A program made the position numbers and the translations under genes. Shown one piece after another: positions 42,804 through 51,608 of a stretch of 64,000 bases of DNA. The notes below the pieces were generated by a model that saw only the letters and a list, made by a program, of their open reading frames with translations, had not been told where the DNA came from and did no database searches. This DNA comes from Sphingomicrobium sp. (GTDB lineage: Bacteria > Pseudomonadota > Alphaproteobacteria > Sphingomonadales > Sphingomonadaceae): the NCBI GenBank assembly GCA_036563485.1, contig DATCMI010000001.1, positions 890,938 to 954,937 on the forward strand. Direction: 5' to 3'. Position 1 is the stretch's first letter. Each line of letters starts with the position of its first letter.

Positions 42804-44320
42804 CAGGCGGCCTTCAGGCGCTTGGGCACCAGCCGCTCGGAAGCGAGCGCGGCCTGTTCGCCTTCATCGCCGCTCTCGTGATATTCGGCGTCTTCGTTGA
42901 CCGCCCAGATATCGTACGTCTTCCGGCCGGCGATGATGTTCCGGACGGTCAGCATCGCCGTCATCATCGCATGGTCCTGGTTGTTGTAGCGGTGCATGCC
43001 GTTGCGGCCGATCAGGTGCAGCGTCGGATAGGCGGTCTCCAGCTCGTCGCGGATCGCCTCGACATTCTCGCGATACTGGTCGTCGTAGACGGGATAGGCC
43101 TTCTCCTGACGAACCACGACGCCGCCCACGACGTCCTTGGGATCGCACAGGCCGAGGATCGCCATTTCCTTCTTGGCGAGTTCGACGAGGTCCTCGTCTT
43201 TCGACGCCCACAGCCCGTCATTCTCGAAGCAGAAATATTCGAGGCCAACGCAGGCTAGGCTCTCGTCCGGCACCATTTCGGGCGACCAGCTGCGGTAGTT
43301 TTGGATGCGGCCGACCTTCACCTTCGAATCGTGGATGTAGATCCAATTGTCGGGGAAAATGTCTTCCGAACGGATCATCAGCGCGACGGTCAGGAAGTCG
43401 CGATATTTGAGGTCGTAGGCGCGCGGCATTGCCTTGGGCAGCGGATGGATGCGGCTGACGAGCTCGCGGATCGGCGCCGATGAAATCACGTGCGCGGCGC
43501 TGATGATGACGGTCTTGCCTTCACCCGTGGTGGCGGCAACGCGCCAGCGATCGAGCTTATGGTCGAACGACAGCTGCTGAAGCGCGTGGTTCATCAGCAC
43601 CGTGTTGCCGTTCTCAACGACATAGTCGCGCGCTGCATCCCACATCATGCCGGGACCTTTCCGCGGATAGCGGAAGGTCTCGAGCAGGGTCTTCGTTTCC
43701 ATGCCGTCGTTCGGCTTCTTGTTGAGGCCGAGCGAGCGCTTCATGCCGTCGAGCACCGCGCCCCCGAGGCTCAGCCCCTTGATGCGCTGGGCCGCCCAAT
43801 CCGCGCTGATCTCGTCGCACGGCATGCCCCAGACCTTTTCGGTGTAGGTCTTGAAGAAGATGTTGAAGAGCTGCTGGCCGAACTGGTTGATCGTCCAGTC
43901 CTGGAAACTCTTCACGTCCTTGTTGGGGAACAGCTGGGCATAAGCGTAGGACGCCATGCAGCAGGTCGAACGCCAGATGCCGAGGTTGCGAAGCGCCTCG
44001 AACCCGCGCAGCGGATAAGAATAGAATTTGCCGTCGTAGAAGATGCGGCTCATCCGCGGGCGCTGGATGAAGTCGTCCGGCAGGATCTCGTTCCAAAGGT
44101 CGACCACTTCGCGCGACTTCGAAAAGAAGCGGTGGCCGCCGATGTCGAAGCGGAAGCCTTCGTGCTCGACGGTGCGGCTGATGCCGCCGACGTAGACGGG
44201 GTCTTTCTCGATGATGATGACCGAGTAACCGGCCTTGGTCAGCTGATAGGCGGCGGTGAGGCCCGCAGGTCCGGCACCGATGATTGCGACATCGGCCGCG
44301 GCTTCGCTCGTCTTTGGCAT
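42803..44320 (-). CDS. FAD-dependent oxidoreductase, UDP-galactopyranose-mutase-like
   Basis: A 505-residue flavoprotein. The ATG at 44320 (MPKTSEAAADVAIIGAGPAG) has GGGGAAAGC upstream; an earlier in-frame ATG is unlikely. Features are the Rossmann motif IIGAGPAGLTAAYQL, YVGGISRTVEHEGFRFDIGG and FFSKSREVV, YSYPLRGFEAL, WGMPCDEISADWAAQRI and the terminal NGMHRYNNQDHAMMTAML. The HRFFSKS and YPL motifs resemble the NAD-binding-8/UGM group, which rearranges or oxidises sugar nucleotides. It begins the minus-strand run of the glycosylation locus. The substrate is not determinable. Confidence 0.88.
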   Translation of the reverse strand: MPKTSEAAADVAIIGAGPAGLTAAYQLTKAGYSVIIIEKDPVYVGGISRTVEHEGFRFDIGGHRFFSKSREVVDLWNEILPDDFIQRPRMSRIFYDGKFYSYPLRGFEALRNLGIWRSTCCMASYAYAQLFPNKDVKSFQDWTINQFGQQLFNIFFKTYTEKVWGMPCDEISADWAAQRIKGLSLGGAVLDGMKRSLGLNKKPNDGMETKTLLETFRYPRKGPGMMWDAARDYVVENGNTVLMNHALQQLSFDHKLDRWRVAATTGEGKTVIISAAHVISSAPIRELVSRIHPLPKAMPRAYDLKYRDFLTVALMIRSEDIFPDNWIYIHDSKVKVGRIQNYRSWSPEMVPDESLACVGLEYFCFENDGLWASKDEDLVELAKKEMAILGLCDPKDVVGGVVVRQEKAYPVYDDQYRENVEAIRDELETAYPTLHLIGRNGMHRYNNQDHAMMTAMLTVRNIIAGRKTYDIWAVNEDAEYHESGDEGEQAALASERLVPKRLKAA

Positions 44321-44471
44321 TGCTTTCCCCGTCGAAGTGACGGGAACAAGGTGAGCAGGAAGTTCTAAAAGCTGGTTAACGCCGCGGTCACTTCTTTGCC
44401 CGCGCTCCATTCAATCCGCCGACAGGTTCGCTCTGCTAGGAGCCGGTCAACGTTTTCCACGAGGTATCCTT

Positions 44472-45041
44472 ATGAAAAAGCTACTGATCGGCGGTGCTGT
44501 TGCCGCTGCAATCCTGGGCGGCGGCGCCGCGGTCGCGCAGAACGCTGCGCCCGTCCGAGCCAATGCCAAGCCCATGGCCCGAGCCGATGTCCAGGCCCGC
44601 GTCGCGACCATGTTCGCGCGGGTCGACGTCAACAAGGACGGTTTCATCACCAAGGCCGAGGCCGAAGCGATCAAGGGCCAGGCGAGCGGCCGCAGGGCCG
44701 AGCGGATGCAGGCGCGCCAGGCTGGCAATCACGCCCGCCGGTTCGACCGCATCGACGCCAACCATGACGGCATGATCACCCGCGCCGAGTTTGACGCGGC
44801 GCACCAGGGTGCCGGCAAGGCGATGCACCGGCGCGCGATGCGCGGCGGCGCGGCAGGCTTCGGCGGCCGCATGTTCGACCGCGCCGACGCCAACAAGGAC
44901 GGGCGGGTCAGCCTCGGCGAAGCGCAGCAGGGGGCACTTGCTCGTTTCGACCGAGCCGACCTCAATCGGGACGGCACCGCCACGCCTCAGGAGCGGCAGC
45001 AGTCACGCCAGCTGCGCAAGGCGCAGCGGACCGCGAGCTAG
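44472..45041 (+). CDS. Exported EF-hand calcium-binding protein
   Basis: A 189-residue protein with a signal peptide (MKKLLIGGAVAAAILGGGAAVAQ) and four EF-hand loops: DVNKDGFITKAE, DANHDGMITRAE, DANKDGRVSLGE and DLNRDGTATPQE. All have acidic residues at positions 1, 3 (or Asn), 5 and 12, so calcium binding is expected. The rest is rich in Ala, Arg and Gln. This calmodulin-like periplasmic family is common in sphingomonads; its target is unknown. It ends five bases ahead of a strong terminator. Confidence 0.9.
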   Translation: MKKLLIGGAVAAAILGGGAAVAQNAAPVRANAKPMARADVQARVATMFARVDVNKDGFITKAEAEAIKGQASGRRAERMQARQAGNHARRFDRIDANHDGMITRAEFDAAHQGAGKAMHRRAMRGGAAGFGGRMFDRADANKDGRVSLGEAQQGALARFDRADLNRDGTATPQERQQSRQLRKAQRTAS

Positions 45042-45045
45042 AAGG

Positions 45046-45072
45046 AAAGGCCCGGCACACGCCGGGCCTTTT
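45046..45072. terminator. Bidirectional rho-independent terminator
   Basis: A perfect 11-bp stem, AAAGGCCCGGC-acac-GCCGGGCCTTT, follows the EF-hand stop; with TTTT and CATTTT behind it on the plus strand and AAAA leading, it works in both directions. It separates the EF-hand gene from the convergent cyclopropane synthase gene, whose stop begins at the edge of the stem. Confidence 0.92.
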
Positions 45073-46346
45073 CATTTTGAGGCCGTTGTGGCGCTCCGCT
45101 TCCGCTTCGCGGCGGTTTTCGCCGGCTGCGGAGCGGCCTTGCGGTAGCACGCTTCGGCTTCCGCAATATAGTCGCGGGTGATCGGGATCGCCCGGCGGTC
45201 GCGGATATATTGCACCTGGTAATTGCACATCGCGCCATTCTCGAACGCGACGATCCCGCCCGCGAGATAGAATTCCCACATGCGGAAGAAGCGGGCGTCG
45301 TACAATTTCTCGATCTTCGCGCGGTTCCTGGTCGCGCGCTCCAGCCAGGCGCGCAGGGTGTAGCCATAATGGAGCCGCAGCGTTTCCACGTCGCTGACGA
45401 TCATCTTCACCTTCTGGCTCGCTTCGCACATCTGGGCGAGGCTCGGGATGTGATAGCCGGGGAATATCCACTTGTCGGTGAACGGGTCGGGGAGCCCGTG
45501 GCCGCCGAGCTTGCCGATGGTGTGCAGCAGCATCACCCCGTCGGGTTTCAGCAGCTCCCGGCATTTGGCGTAGAATTCGTCATAATGTTTCGCGCCCACA
45601 TGTTCGAACATGCCCACCGAGACGATGCGGTCGAACTGTTCGGTGACGTTGCGATAGTCGATCAGTTCGAACTTCACGTGGTCTGACACGCCGGCCGCCG
45701 CGGCCCGCTCGCGCGCTTTGCGGATCTGCTCCTCCGACAAGGTGACGCCGAGCACATCGACGCCCGCCACCTGGTGCAGATAGATCGCCATGCCGCCCCA
45801 GCCGCAGCCGATGTCGAGCACGTGCTGTCCCGGCTTCAGGTCGAGCTTGGCGGCAATATGCGCCTTCTTGTCGAGCTGCGCCTGTTCGAGGCTGTTGTTC
45901 GGGTCGCTGTAATAAGCGCAGCTGTACTGCCAGTCCTCGTCGAGGAAGAGCTCGTACAGCTCATTGCCGATGTCATAATGGTGGGCGACATTCTTGCGCG
46001 CCTTGCCGGTGTCGTTCCGGCGGAAGAAGCGCTTCACCCAAGTCGCCTTGCCGCGCCCCAGCGCCTTGCGTCCGACGCCGGCTTCCCACGGCTTTGCGGC
46101 GATGATCATTTCGAGCAGGTCGAGGATCGATCCGTCCTCGACCGTCACTCGCCCGTCCATGTACAATTCGCCGAAGCGCAGGCGCGGGTTGCGGAAGATG
46201 TCGAAGGCGACGCGCTTGTCGTGAAGCTTCACCGTCACATGCTTGCCCCCGCCGGGGCCGTGCGTCGCCCGGCTTCCGTCGGGCGAGATGATCGTGATGC
46301 TTCCAACGGGAAGGATCTGGTCGATGAAGCGGCCGATCAGGGACAT
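45072..46346 (-). CDS. cfa: Cyclopropane-fatty-acyl-phospholipid synthase family protein
   Basis: Adds a methylene group from SAM to double bonds of membrane phospholipid acyl chains. ATG 46346 (MSLIGRFIDQILPVGS) has GAGGAGAGG upstream; the longer open frame is rejected. The 424-residue protein has an N-terminal SCP-like domain, NVAHHYDIGNELYELFLDED, WQYSCAYY, the SAM loop VLDIGCGWGGMAIYL, VGMFEHVGAKHYDEF and WIFPGYHIPSL. The bicarbonate-binding residues around EHVG are retained. The C-terminal tail is Lys/Ala-rich. It is separated from the MpaB gene by 47 bp. Confidence 0.94.
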   Translation of the reverse strand: MSLIGRFIDQILPVGSITIISPDGSRATHGPGGGKHVTVKLHDKRVAFDIFRNPRLRFGELYMDGRVTVEDGSILDLLEMIIAAKPWEAGVGRKALGRGKATWVKRFFRRNDTGKARKNVAHHYDIGNELYELFLDEDWQYSCAYYSDPNNSLEQAQLDKKAHIAAKLDLKPGQHVLDIGCGWGGMAIYLHQVAGVDVLGVTLSEEQIRKARERAAAAGVSDHVKFELIDYRNVTEQFDRIVSVGMFEHVGAKHYDEFYAKCRELLKPDGVMLLHTIGKLGGHGLPDPFTDKWIFPGYHIPSLAQMCEASQKVKMIVSDVETLRLHYGYTLRAWLERATRNRAKIEKLYDARFFRMWEFYLAGGIVAFENGAMCNYQVQYIRDRRAIPITRDYIAEAEACYRKAAPQPAKTAAKRKRSATTASK

Positions 46347-46393
46347 TGCGAACCTCTCCTCTGCGCCCGACCTGCCACGCGCACGGCCACGCC

Positions 46394-47242
46394 TCAATCC
46401 CCGCGGCGGTAACGCTCGCCGGCAAAGGCCCACCGGATGGTGCCGGCAATGCCGAATGTCGCGCCGCGTACCACCGGCTGGAGCAGCGGGCGCGAAAGGC
46501 CGTGCATGGCCCGGGCGAACGGCGGCAGCAGATCGACGGCGGCATTCATCAGCAGTGACTGAACCGGCGCAGCCGTTGCCGATTGTGGGGGCGCCCTGAG
46601 CACGAGGTCCCGAAATGCGCGCGTGCGGTCGTCGGCGACCAGCTCTGCTCGGAACTCGCGGATCAGCCGTTCCGCTTCCGCCCGCGTCCGCGGCACGGGA
46701 TCGGCGTTGAGCAGCCGCGCGACCTCGCCGGTTTCGGCGAAATAGACATCCTGGTCGGCCATGCTCATCCGCGGCTCGGCGTAGCGCCGCCAACCGTCGA
46801 GGAAGTTGATGGCGCCCGCGACATGGACCCAGGCGAGCAGGCGCGGATCGGTTGCCCGATAGGGCCCGCCGCCGGGTAAGGTGCCGCTGACCTGCTCGTG
46901 AATCGCATTGACCTTGGCGATGGCCTTCAGCGCGTCGTCCCGATGTGCGTAAGTCGTCGTCGCGATGAACCGCGCCGTCCGCCGCAGCCGCCCGATCATG
47001 TCGTTTTGAACGTCGCTGTGATCCCAGACACCTGCAAGCGCCTGTGGGTGAAGCATCTGGGTGAGCAGCGCGGCGATACCGCCGACCATCATCGAGGTGA
47101 CATCGCCGTGGACGCGGCGGATCACCGATCCCGGCGGGAACAGCGCCTGGTCCGACGCCGGTACCGGCCGCTCGCCCCTGGCCTTGTCGTTGAAGGTGTT
47201 GCGGACCTGCCGGACCAGCAAGTGGCGGACCGGCGACAGCAT
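46394..47242 (-). CDS. MpaB-type oxygenase (DUF2236)
   Basis: A 282-residue protein with the heme-oxygenase-like DUF2236/MpaB pattern: VIRRVHGDVTSMMVGGIAAL, LTQMLHPQALAGVWDHS, ARFIATTTYAHRDDA and WVHVAGAINFLDGWRRY. The histidines in VHGD, MLHP and WVHV are the expected heme-binding positions. Relatives are rubber oxygenases and a mycophenolic acid enzyme, but bacterial roles are mostly unknown. It lies four bases after rlmN and ahead of cfa, hinting at co-transcription. Confidence 0.88.
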   Translation of the reverse strand: MLSPVRHLLVRQVRNTFNDKARGERPVPASDQALFPPGSVIRRVHGDVTSMMVGGIAALLTQMLHPQALAGVWDHSDVQNDMIGRLRRTARFIATTTYAHRDDALKAIAKVNAIHEQVSGTLPGGGPYRATDPRLLAWVHVAGAINFLDGWRRYAEPRMSMADQDVYFAETGEVARLLNADPVPRTRAEAERLIREFRAELVADDRTRAFRDLVLRAPPQSATAAPVQSLLMNAAVDLLPPFARAMHGLSRPLLQPVVRGATFGIAGTIRWAFAGERYRRGD

Positions 47243-47246
47243 GCCC

Positions 47247-48422
47247 CTAGGCGGCTTCCCGGCTTCGCCGCCGCCGCTCGGCCGCGGTCTTCAGCTGGCC
47301 GCAAGCGGCATCGATGTCGCGACCGCGCGGCGTTCGCACCGGCGCCGAAATACCGGCTTCGAAAATGATGTTGCTGAACGCCTTGATCCGCTCGTCGGTC
47401 GAGCACTCATAAGGCGCCCCGCCCCACGGGTTGAACGGGATCAGATTGACCTTCGCCGGCAGCTTATAGTGACGGATCAGGCGAACGAGTTCGCGCGCAT
47501 GCTCGTCGCTATCGTTCTTGTCCTTGAGCATCACATATTCGAACGTGATGCGGCGCGCGTTGTTCGCGCCGGGATAAGCGGCACAAGCCTCGAGCAATTG
47601 CTCGATCCCGTACTTGCGGTTGAGCGGCACGATCTCGTCGCGGATTTCCTTGGTCACCGCGTGCAGCGACACCGCGAGATTGACGCCGATCTCGGCGCCC
47701 GCGCGCTCCATCATCGGCACGACGCCGCTGGTCGACAGCGTGATCCGCCGCCGCGACAGGCCGAGCCCGTCGCCGTCCATCACAATCTTCAGCGCGTCGC
47801 GGACATTGTCGAAATTGTAGAGCGGCTCGCCCATGCCCATCATGACGATGTTGGTGAGCATCCGGCCTTCCGGCTGGCTCGGCCATTCGCCGAGCGCGTC
47901 GCGCGCCAGCATCACCTGACCGACGATTTCCGCCGGCTCGAGGTTGCGGACCAGCTGCATCGTTCCCGTGTGGCAGAAGCGGCAGTTGAGCGTGCAGCCG
48001 ACCTGGCTCGACACGCAGAGCGTTCCCCGGTCCGCGTCGGGAATGAACACCATCTCGAAATCATGCCCGTCGTGAGTCTTGAGCAGCCACTTGCGGGTGC
48101 CGTCGGACGATACCTGGGCTTCCACCACATCCGGGCGCGAGATCACGAAATGCTCGGCGAACCACGGCCGCTGCGCCTTGGCGATATCGCTCATCGCGTC
48201 AAAGTCGCTGACCCCGCGATTGTAGATCCAGTGCCAGACCTGCTTGGCGCGAAGCTTGGCCTGCTTGCCCTCCAGCCCCGCCGCCTCGAAAGCGCCACGG
48301 ATCGCATCCTTGGACAGGCCGACCAGGTCGACCCGGCCGTCGGCGCGCGCGGTCGCCGGCCTGGGCACGGGCACAGGGTCGATGGCGCCGGGGATCGGCA
48401 TCAGGTTGGTGTCGGCACTCAT
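47247..48422 (-). CDS. rlmN: 23S rRNA (adenine-2503-C2)-methyltransferase RlmN
   Basis: Radical-SAM enzyme that methylates C2 of A2503 in 23S rRNA and A37 of certain tRNAs. The 391-residue protein has the cluster motif [11 protein letters not shown], the SAM-binding [39 protein letters not shown] and the C-terminal [17 protein letters not shown] with the catalytic cysteine. The N-terminal [14 protein letters not shown] is also typical. It starts the minus-strand rlmN-mpaB-cfa run. Confidence 0.97.
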   Translation of the reverse strand: MSADTNLMPIPGAIDPVPVPRPATARADGRVDLVGLSKDAIRGAFEAAGLEGKQAKLRAKQVWHWIYNRGVSDFDAMSDIAKAQRPWFAEHFVISRPDVVEAQVSSDGTRKWLLKTHDGHDFEMVFIPDADRGTLCVSSQVGCTLNCRFCHTGTMQLVRNLEPAEIVGQVMLARDALGEWPSQPEGRMLTNIVMMGMGEPLYNFDNVRDALKIVMDGDGLGLSRRRITLSTSGVVPMMERAGAEIGVNLAVSLHAVTKEIRDEIVPLNRKYGIEQLLEACAAYPGANNARRITFEYVMLKDKNDSDEHARELVRLIRHYKLPAKVNLIPFNPWGGAPYECSTDERIKAFSNIIFEAGISAPVRTPRGRDIDAACGQLKTAAERRRRSREAA

Positions 48423-48440
48423 AGCGAGGCGCCTATCTAG

Positions 48441-48935
48441 TTATCGCCGCTGGATTTTGCCAGCGCAGGCCGCGGCTGCCGCATCGATCGCCGTTGCCGC
48501 GCCTTCGAGGCCATAAGGGTCGATGAAGCGCCGCCCGTCGCCATCCCTCGCCTCGACCGTCATCCCCGTCGCATTGCGCAGCGCGGCAATGATCGCCTGG
48601 TCCTGCCGCGGGCTCTCGCTCCAGGCGTAATTGCCGCGGGTGGTGAGGAGGAATGGCTGGCCGCCGACACGCAGCATCACCGTCGCGCCGGCCCGCGGCA
48701 TGCGCCGAAGCCGCGCGTGAAATTCGCCCCAGCGGCGGCGGTCGGCGGAAAACGTGAAACCGGCGACGGCCTGCACTTTACCCTTCGCCGCGACCCGCGC
48801 CGATCGCCCGATCGCCTCGCAGGTCGCGCCGCGGTCGATCGCCGCCCACGATCCTCGCGCCATGATGACGGTGCCGCGCGCCCCGGCGAACGCCGGGAGA
48901 GCCATCAAGAGCGAACAGGCGACAAGTGCGCGCAT
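48441..48935 (-). CDS. Exported protein with IalB-like pattern, unknown function
   Basis: A 164-residue periplasmic protein; ATG 48935 gives a clean signal peptide (MRALVACSLLMALPAFAGA), unlike the longer frame. GSWAAIDRGATCEAIG, MLRVGGQPFLLTTRGNYAWS and the tail FIDPYGLEGAATAIDAAAAA plus a terminal Cys recall the IalB (invasion-associated locus B) fold, with the two cysteines likely disulfide-bonded. This relation is inferred from the pattern alone. It is 18 bases upstream of rlmN. Confidence 0.7.
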   Translation of the reverse strand: MRALVACSLLMALPAFAGARGTVIMARGSWAAIDRGATCEAIGRSARVAAKGKVQAVAGFTFSADRRRWGEFHARLRRMPRAGATVMLRVGGQPFLLTTRGNYAWSESPRQDQAIIAALRNATGMTVEARDGDGRRFIDPYGLEGAATAIDAAAAACAGKIQRR

Positions 48936-49073
48936 GTCGGGGACGCTAAACGCCGCGGCCGCCGACGCCAACTGCCAGCAGCAAGCGCCACTCCGGATGA
49001 ATATTGTTGTTTAACTTTCGCTATGTCATTGGCGGTTCTGCTCGGTTTTGGATGATTCGCCAGGGGAGGCGTC

Positions 49074-49115
49074 ATGAACCGGGTCCCATTCAGCCGCACC
49101 GCGCCCGAAGTTTAG
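49074..49115 (+). CDS. 13-codon leader ORF ahead of the NfrB-like gene
   Basis: ATG 49074 is preceded by AGGGGAGG, a far better Shine-Dalgarno than that of the main gene, and encodes MNRVPFSRTAPEV then TAG. The frame is the same as that of the glycosyltransferase starting at 49125, nine bases later. It could be a leader peptide that couples translation or the remnant of a longer N-terminus closed by a stop mutation. An AT-rich block at 49000-49030 (TATTGTTGTTTAAC, TATGTC) is the likely promoter. Confidence 0.4.
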   Translation: MNRVPFSRTAPEV

Positions 49116-49124
49116 CGCCTGACC

Positions 49125-50495
49125 ATGGTGCTTGCCGAACTTGTCAGCCGCATTGCGGCCGAACTCGCCTTGTTCGCGGGAATCGGTTTCCTGCTTTTTG
49201 CGGTCAACGACCTGCTCGTGGACTTGATTTACTTCGGGCGGACGATCTGGCGCTCGCTGGCCATTTACACCCGCTATCCGCGAGCTTTCGCAACTTCGCT
49301 GCCCGGCAAGCAGGATCCAGGGTTCATCGCGATGTTCGTTCCGGCCTGGGACGAATCCGCGGTCATCGCGTCGATGCTGCGCGCCACGGCAAAGCGGCTC
49401 GACTATCCCAATTACCGAATATTCGTCGGTTTTTACCGCAATGATCCGGCGACGGAGGCGGCAATTGCCTCAGTTCGCGACAAAAGGATCGAAGCGGTGG
49501 AAGTCGAGCGGGACGGCCCGACCACGAAGGCGGATTGCCTCAACGCCCTGTACGATGCCCTGATCGCTTACGAGGTGGAGACCGGCAAATCCGCGGCTGC
49601 GGTGGTCCTCCACGATGCCGAGGACGTCGTCCATCCGCTCGAGTTCAAATTGTTCGACAGCCTCGGCGACCGCGCGGTCGTGATCCAGCTTCCGGTCCTG
49701 CCCCTGCCGGACCCGACCTCGCGCTGGGTCGCCGGACATTATTGCGACGAATTCGCCGAGGTTCACGTCAAGGAGTTGGTCGTGCGGGAGGCAGTCGGCG
49801 CCGCGATCCCGCTCGCCGGCGTCGGCTGCGCGATCAACCGCAATGCGCTCGCCCAGCTTGCCGCCATGCAGGAAGGGCGCCCGTTCGCCGGTGCCAGCAT
49901 GACCGAGGATTATGAGCTCGGCCTTCGTCTCGGTGCGCTGGGCCTCAAGACCATGTTCGTGCGCCTGCCCGCCGCGCCCGGGCAGCGCGGCGTGGTCGCC
50001 AGCCGCGGCCACTTCCCGTCAACGCTGGGCGCGGCCGTGCGGCAAAAAGCCCGCTGGCTTGGCGGCATCGCTTTGTCCGGCTGGGACCGGCTCGGCTGGA
50101 GCGGCGGCATCGGCGAACGATGGATGCGCCTGCGCGACCGCCGCGGGCCCATCGCCGCGCTGCTGCTGGTCGCCGGCTATGCCGCCGCATTCCTATGGTC
50201 GCAGATCTGGGTCGCCGAAGCGCTCGGCGCGCCGATCGAGGCGCGGCTCGATCCGGCCATGGTGATGCTGCTGACCGTCACCGGCTGGCTGCTCGTCTGG
50301 CGGATCTTCATGCGCGCTTGCTTCACGGCTTATGCCTATGGGTGGCGCGAAGGCTTGTTCTCGATTCCGCGCCTCGTCGTCGGCAACGTCATCGCGATGC
50401 TCGCCGCGGCGCGCGCCATTTCGATCCACATCGGGGGCGGCGCCAAGCGCTGGGACAAGACGCGGCACATCTTCCCGGTAGAGCTTCCGCGGTGA
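49125..50495 (+). CDS. NfrB-like GT2 membrane glycosyltransferase
   Basis: A 456-residue inner-membrane protein like the N-terminal part of NfrB (phage N4 receptor component, an exopolysaccharide-type transferase). A helix GIGFLLFAVNDLLVDLIYFG precedes the GT-A core: FVPAWDESAVIASML, ERDGPTTKADCLNALYDALI, LHDAEDVVHPLEF (DxD-like), MTEDYELGLRLGALG and RQKARWLGGIAL (QxxRW). Two further helices follow. The MshEN-type cyclic-di-GMP-binding C-terminus of E. coli NfrB is absent. Start ATG 49125 has no clear Shine-Dalgarno. The GTG of the next gene overlaps its stop. Confidence 0.88.
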   Translation: MVLAELVSRIAAELALFAGIGFLLFAVNDLLVDLIYFGRTIWRSLAIYTRYPRAFATSLPGKQDPGFIAMFVPAWDESAVIASMLRATAKRLDYPNYRIFVGFYRNDPATEAAIASVRDKRIEAVEVERDGPTTKADCLNALYDALIAYEVETGKSAAAVVLHDAEDVVHPLEFKLFDSLGDRAVVIQLPVLPLPDPTSRWVAGHYCDEFAEVHVKELVVREAVGAAIPLAGVGCAINRNALAQLAAMQEGRPFAGASMTEDYELGLRLGALGLKTMFVRLPAAPGQRGVVASRGHFPSTLGAAVRQKARWLGGIALSGWDRLGWSGGIGERWMRLRDRRGPIAALLLVAGYAAAFLWSQIWVAEALGAPIEARLDPAMVMLLTVTGWLLVWRIFMRACFTAYAYGWREGLFSIPRLVVGNVIAMLAAARAISIHIGGGAKRWDKTRHIFPVELPR

Positions 50496-51558
50496 GCCCG
50501 TCGCTCAGGTTCCTTGGCCTCGCCGTGATCGGCTGGGCGGGCTTGCGGGCAGCGACGCTCAGCGCGCTGCCTGGCGCCGAGCTGTTCCGCATCGACCAAA
50601 GCGAAGCCAAGGCGCCGGCGATCATGGCGACGCAATTCCCGCCCATCGAGCCGCTTGCCGCGGCACCGCCACAGCTCGACCCACAAGCATTCACCCCGTC
50701 TTCCGGCTCACCCGTCATCTATTACCAGATCGCGGCGCCGCCGACGCGCAGCGCTGCTTTCCCCGCGCTCGACAGCCTCCGTCCCACACCGCAGCCCAGC
50801 TTTTATGCGCCGATCCCGCGCCTCGACGAATGGCCGCTGTCGCGGATCGCCGCTTCCGCCTTGCCGCCGCTTCAATCCAGGGTAGTCGAGGCGCCGATCA
50901 GCATCCCCGAAGCGCTTCAGCCCAAGAAGCTCGACCGGCTCCAGCTGACCTCATGGGCGATGCTTCGCTCGCAGCGCGCCGGCGTCGCCGGAACCCCGTC
51001 GCTCTCCGGCGGCGGCTCGCTAGGCGCCAGCCAGGCCGGCGCACGGCTGATGTACAACTTCTCGCCGCAGGTCGCCGCGGTGCTGCGCAGCTCGTCCCAA
51101 GTCGGCCGGCGCGGCGGGGAACTGGCGGCCGGAGTCCGCGTACAGCCGCTGCGCAGCTTGCCCGTCTGGCTGACGGCCGAACGGCGCCAGCGCATCGGCC
51201 GCTATGGCGGCGGCACCAGCGCCTTCGCTATCTTCTTCGAAGGCGGGCTCTACGGCCAGTCGATGCCGATGGACTTCCTCCTCGACGCCTACCTCCAGGG
51301 CGGCGTCGTCGGCGCCCGCGGCGCGACAAGTTCATCGACGGCGGCTTCACCCTGACGCGCCCCGTCTACAAGCAATTCTCCGCGGGATTCGGCGTCTGGG
51401 GCGGCGCGCAGCCGGGCGTCTACCGCGTCGATGTCGGCCCGCGCGTCAGCATGCGCGTGCGCGACAATGTCCGCGTCCATGTCGACTGGCGGCAGCGCGT
51501 CGCCGGCAACGCTCTGCCCGGCTCCGGCCCCGCGCTGACGCTCGCCGGCGACTTTTAA
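50492..51558 (+). pseudogene. NfrA-like outer-membrane partner, apparently frameshifted
   Basis: From GTG 50492 the frame encodes a signal-like helix (SLRFLGLAVIGWAGL), a proline-rich spacer and a domain reading SGGGSLGASQAGARLMYNFS, LPVWLTAERRQRIGRYGGGT and MDFLLDAYLQGGVVG, then runs into a stop at 51353. At about 51317-51325 the sense switches to the next frame, which continues DKFIDGGFTLTRPVYKQFSA, VYRVDVGPRVSMRVRDNVRV and ends ALTLAGDF at 51558. One missing base in a GC-rich run (GCGCCCGCGGCGCG) accounts for it. The composite of about 355 residues resembles the C-terminal domain of NfrA. It may be a real lesion or a sequencing error. Confidence 0.75.
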
Positions 51559-51608
51559 CCCCCGGCCTTGGCCGCGGCTCGGCTTTGCGGCTAGGCTCCC
51601 GGGCGCCG

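Noticed and set aside
51300-51360. Programmed minus-one frameshifting in the NfrA-like gene
   Set aside because: No slippery heptamer of the X XXY YYZ type and no clear downstream stimulatory structure; a one-base loss in GC-rich sequence is simpler.
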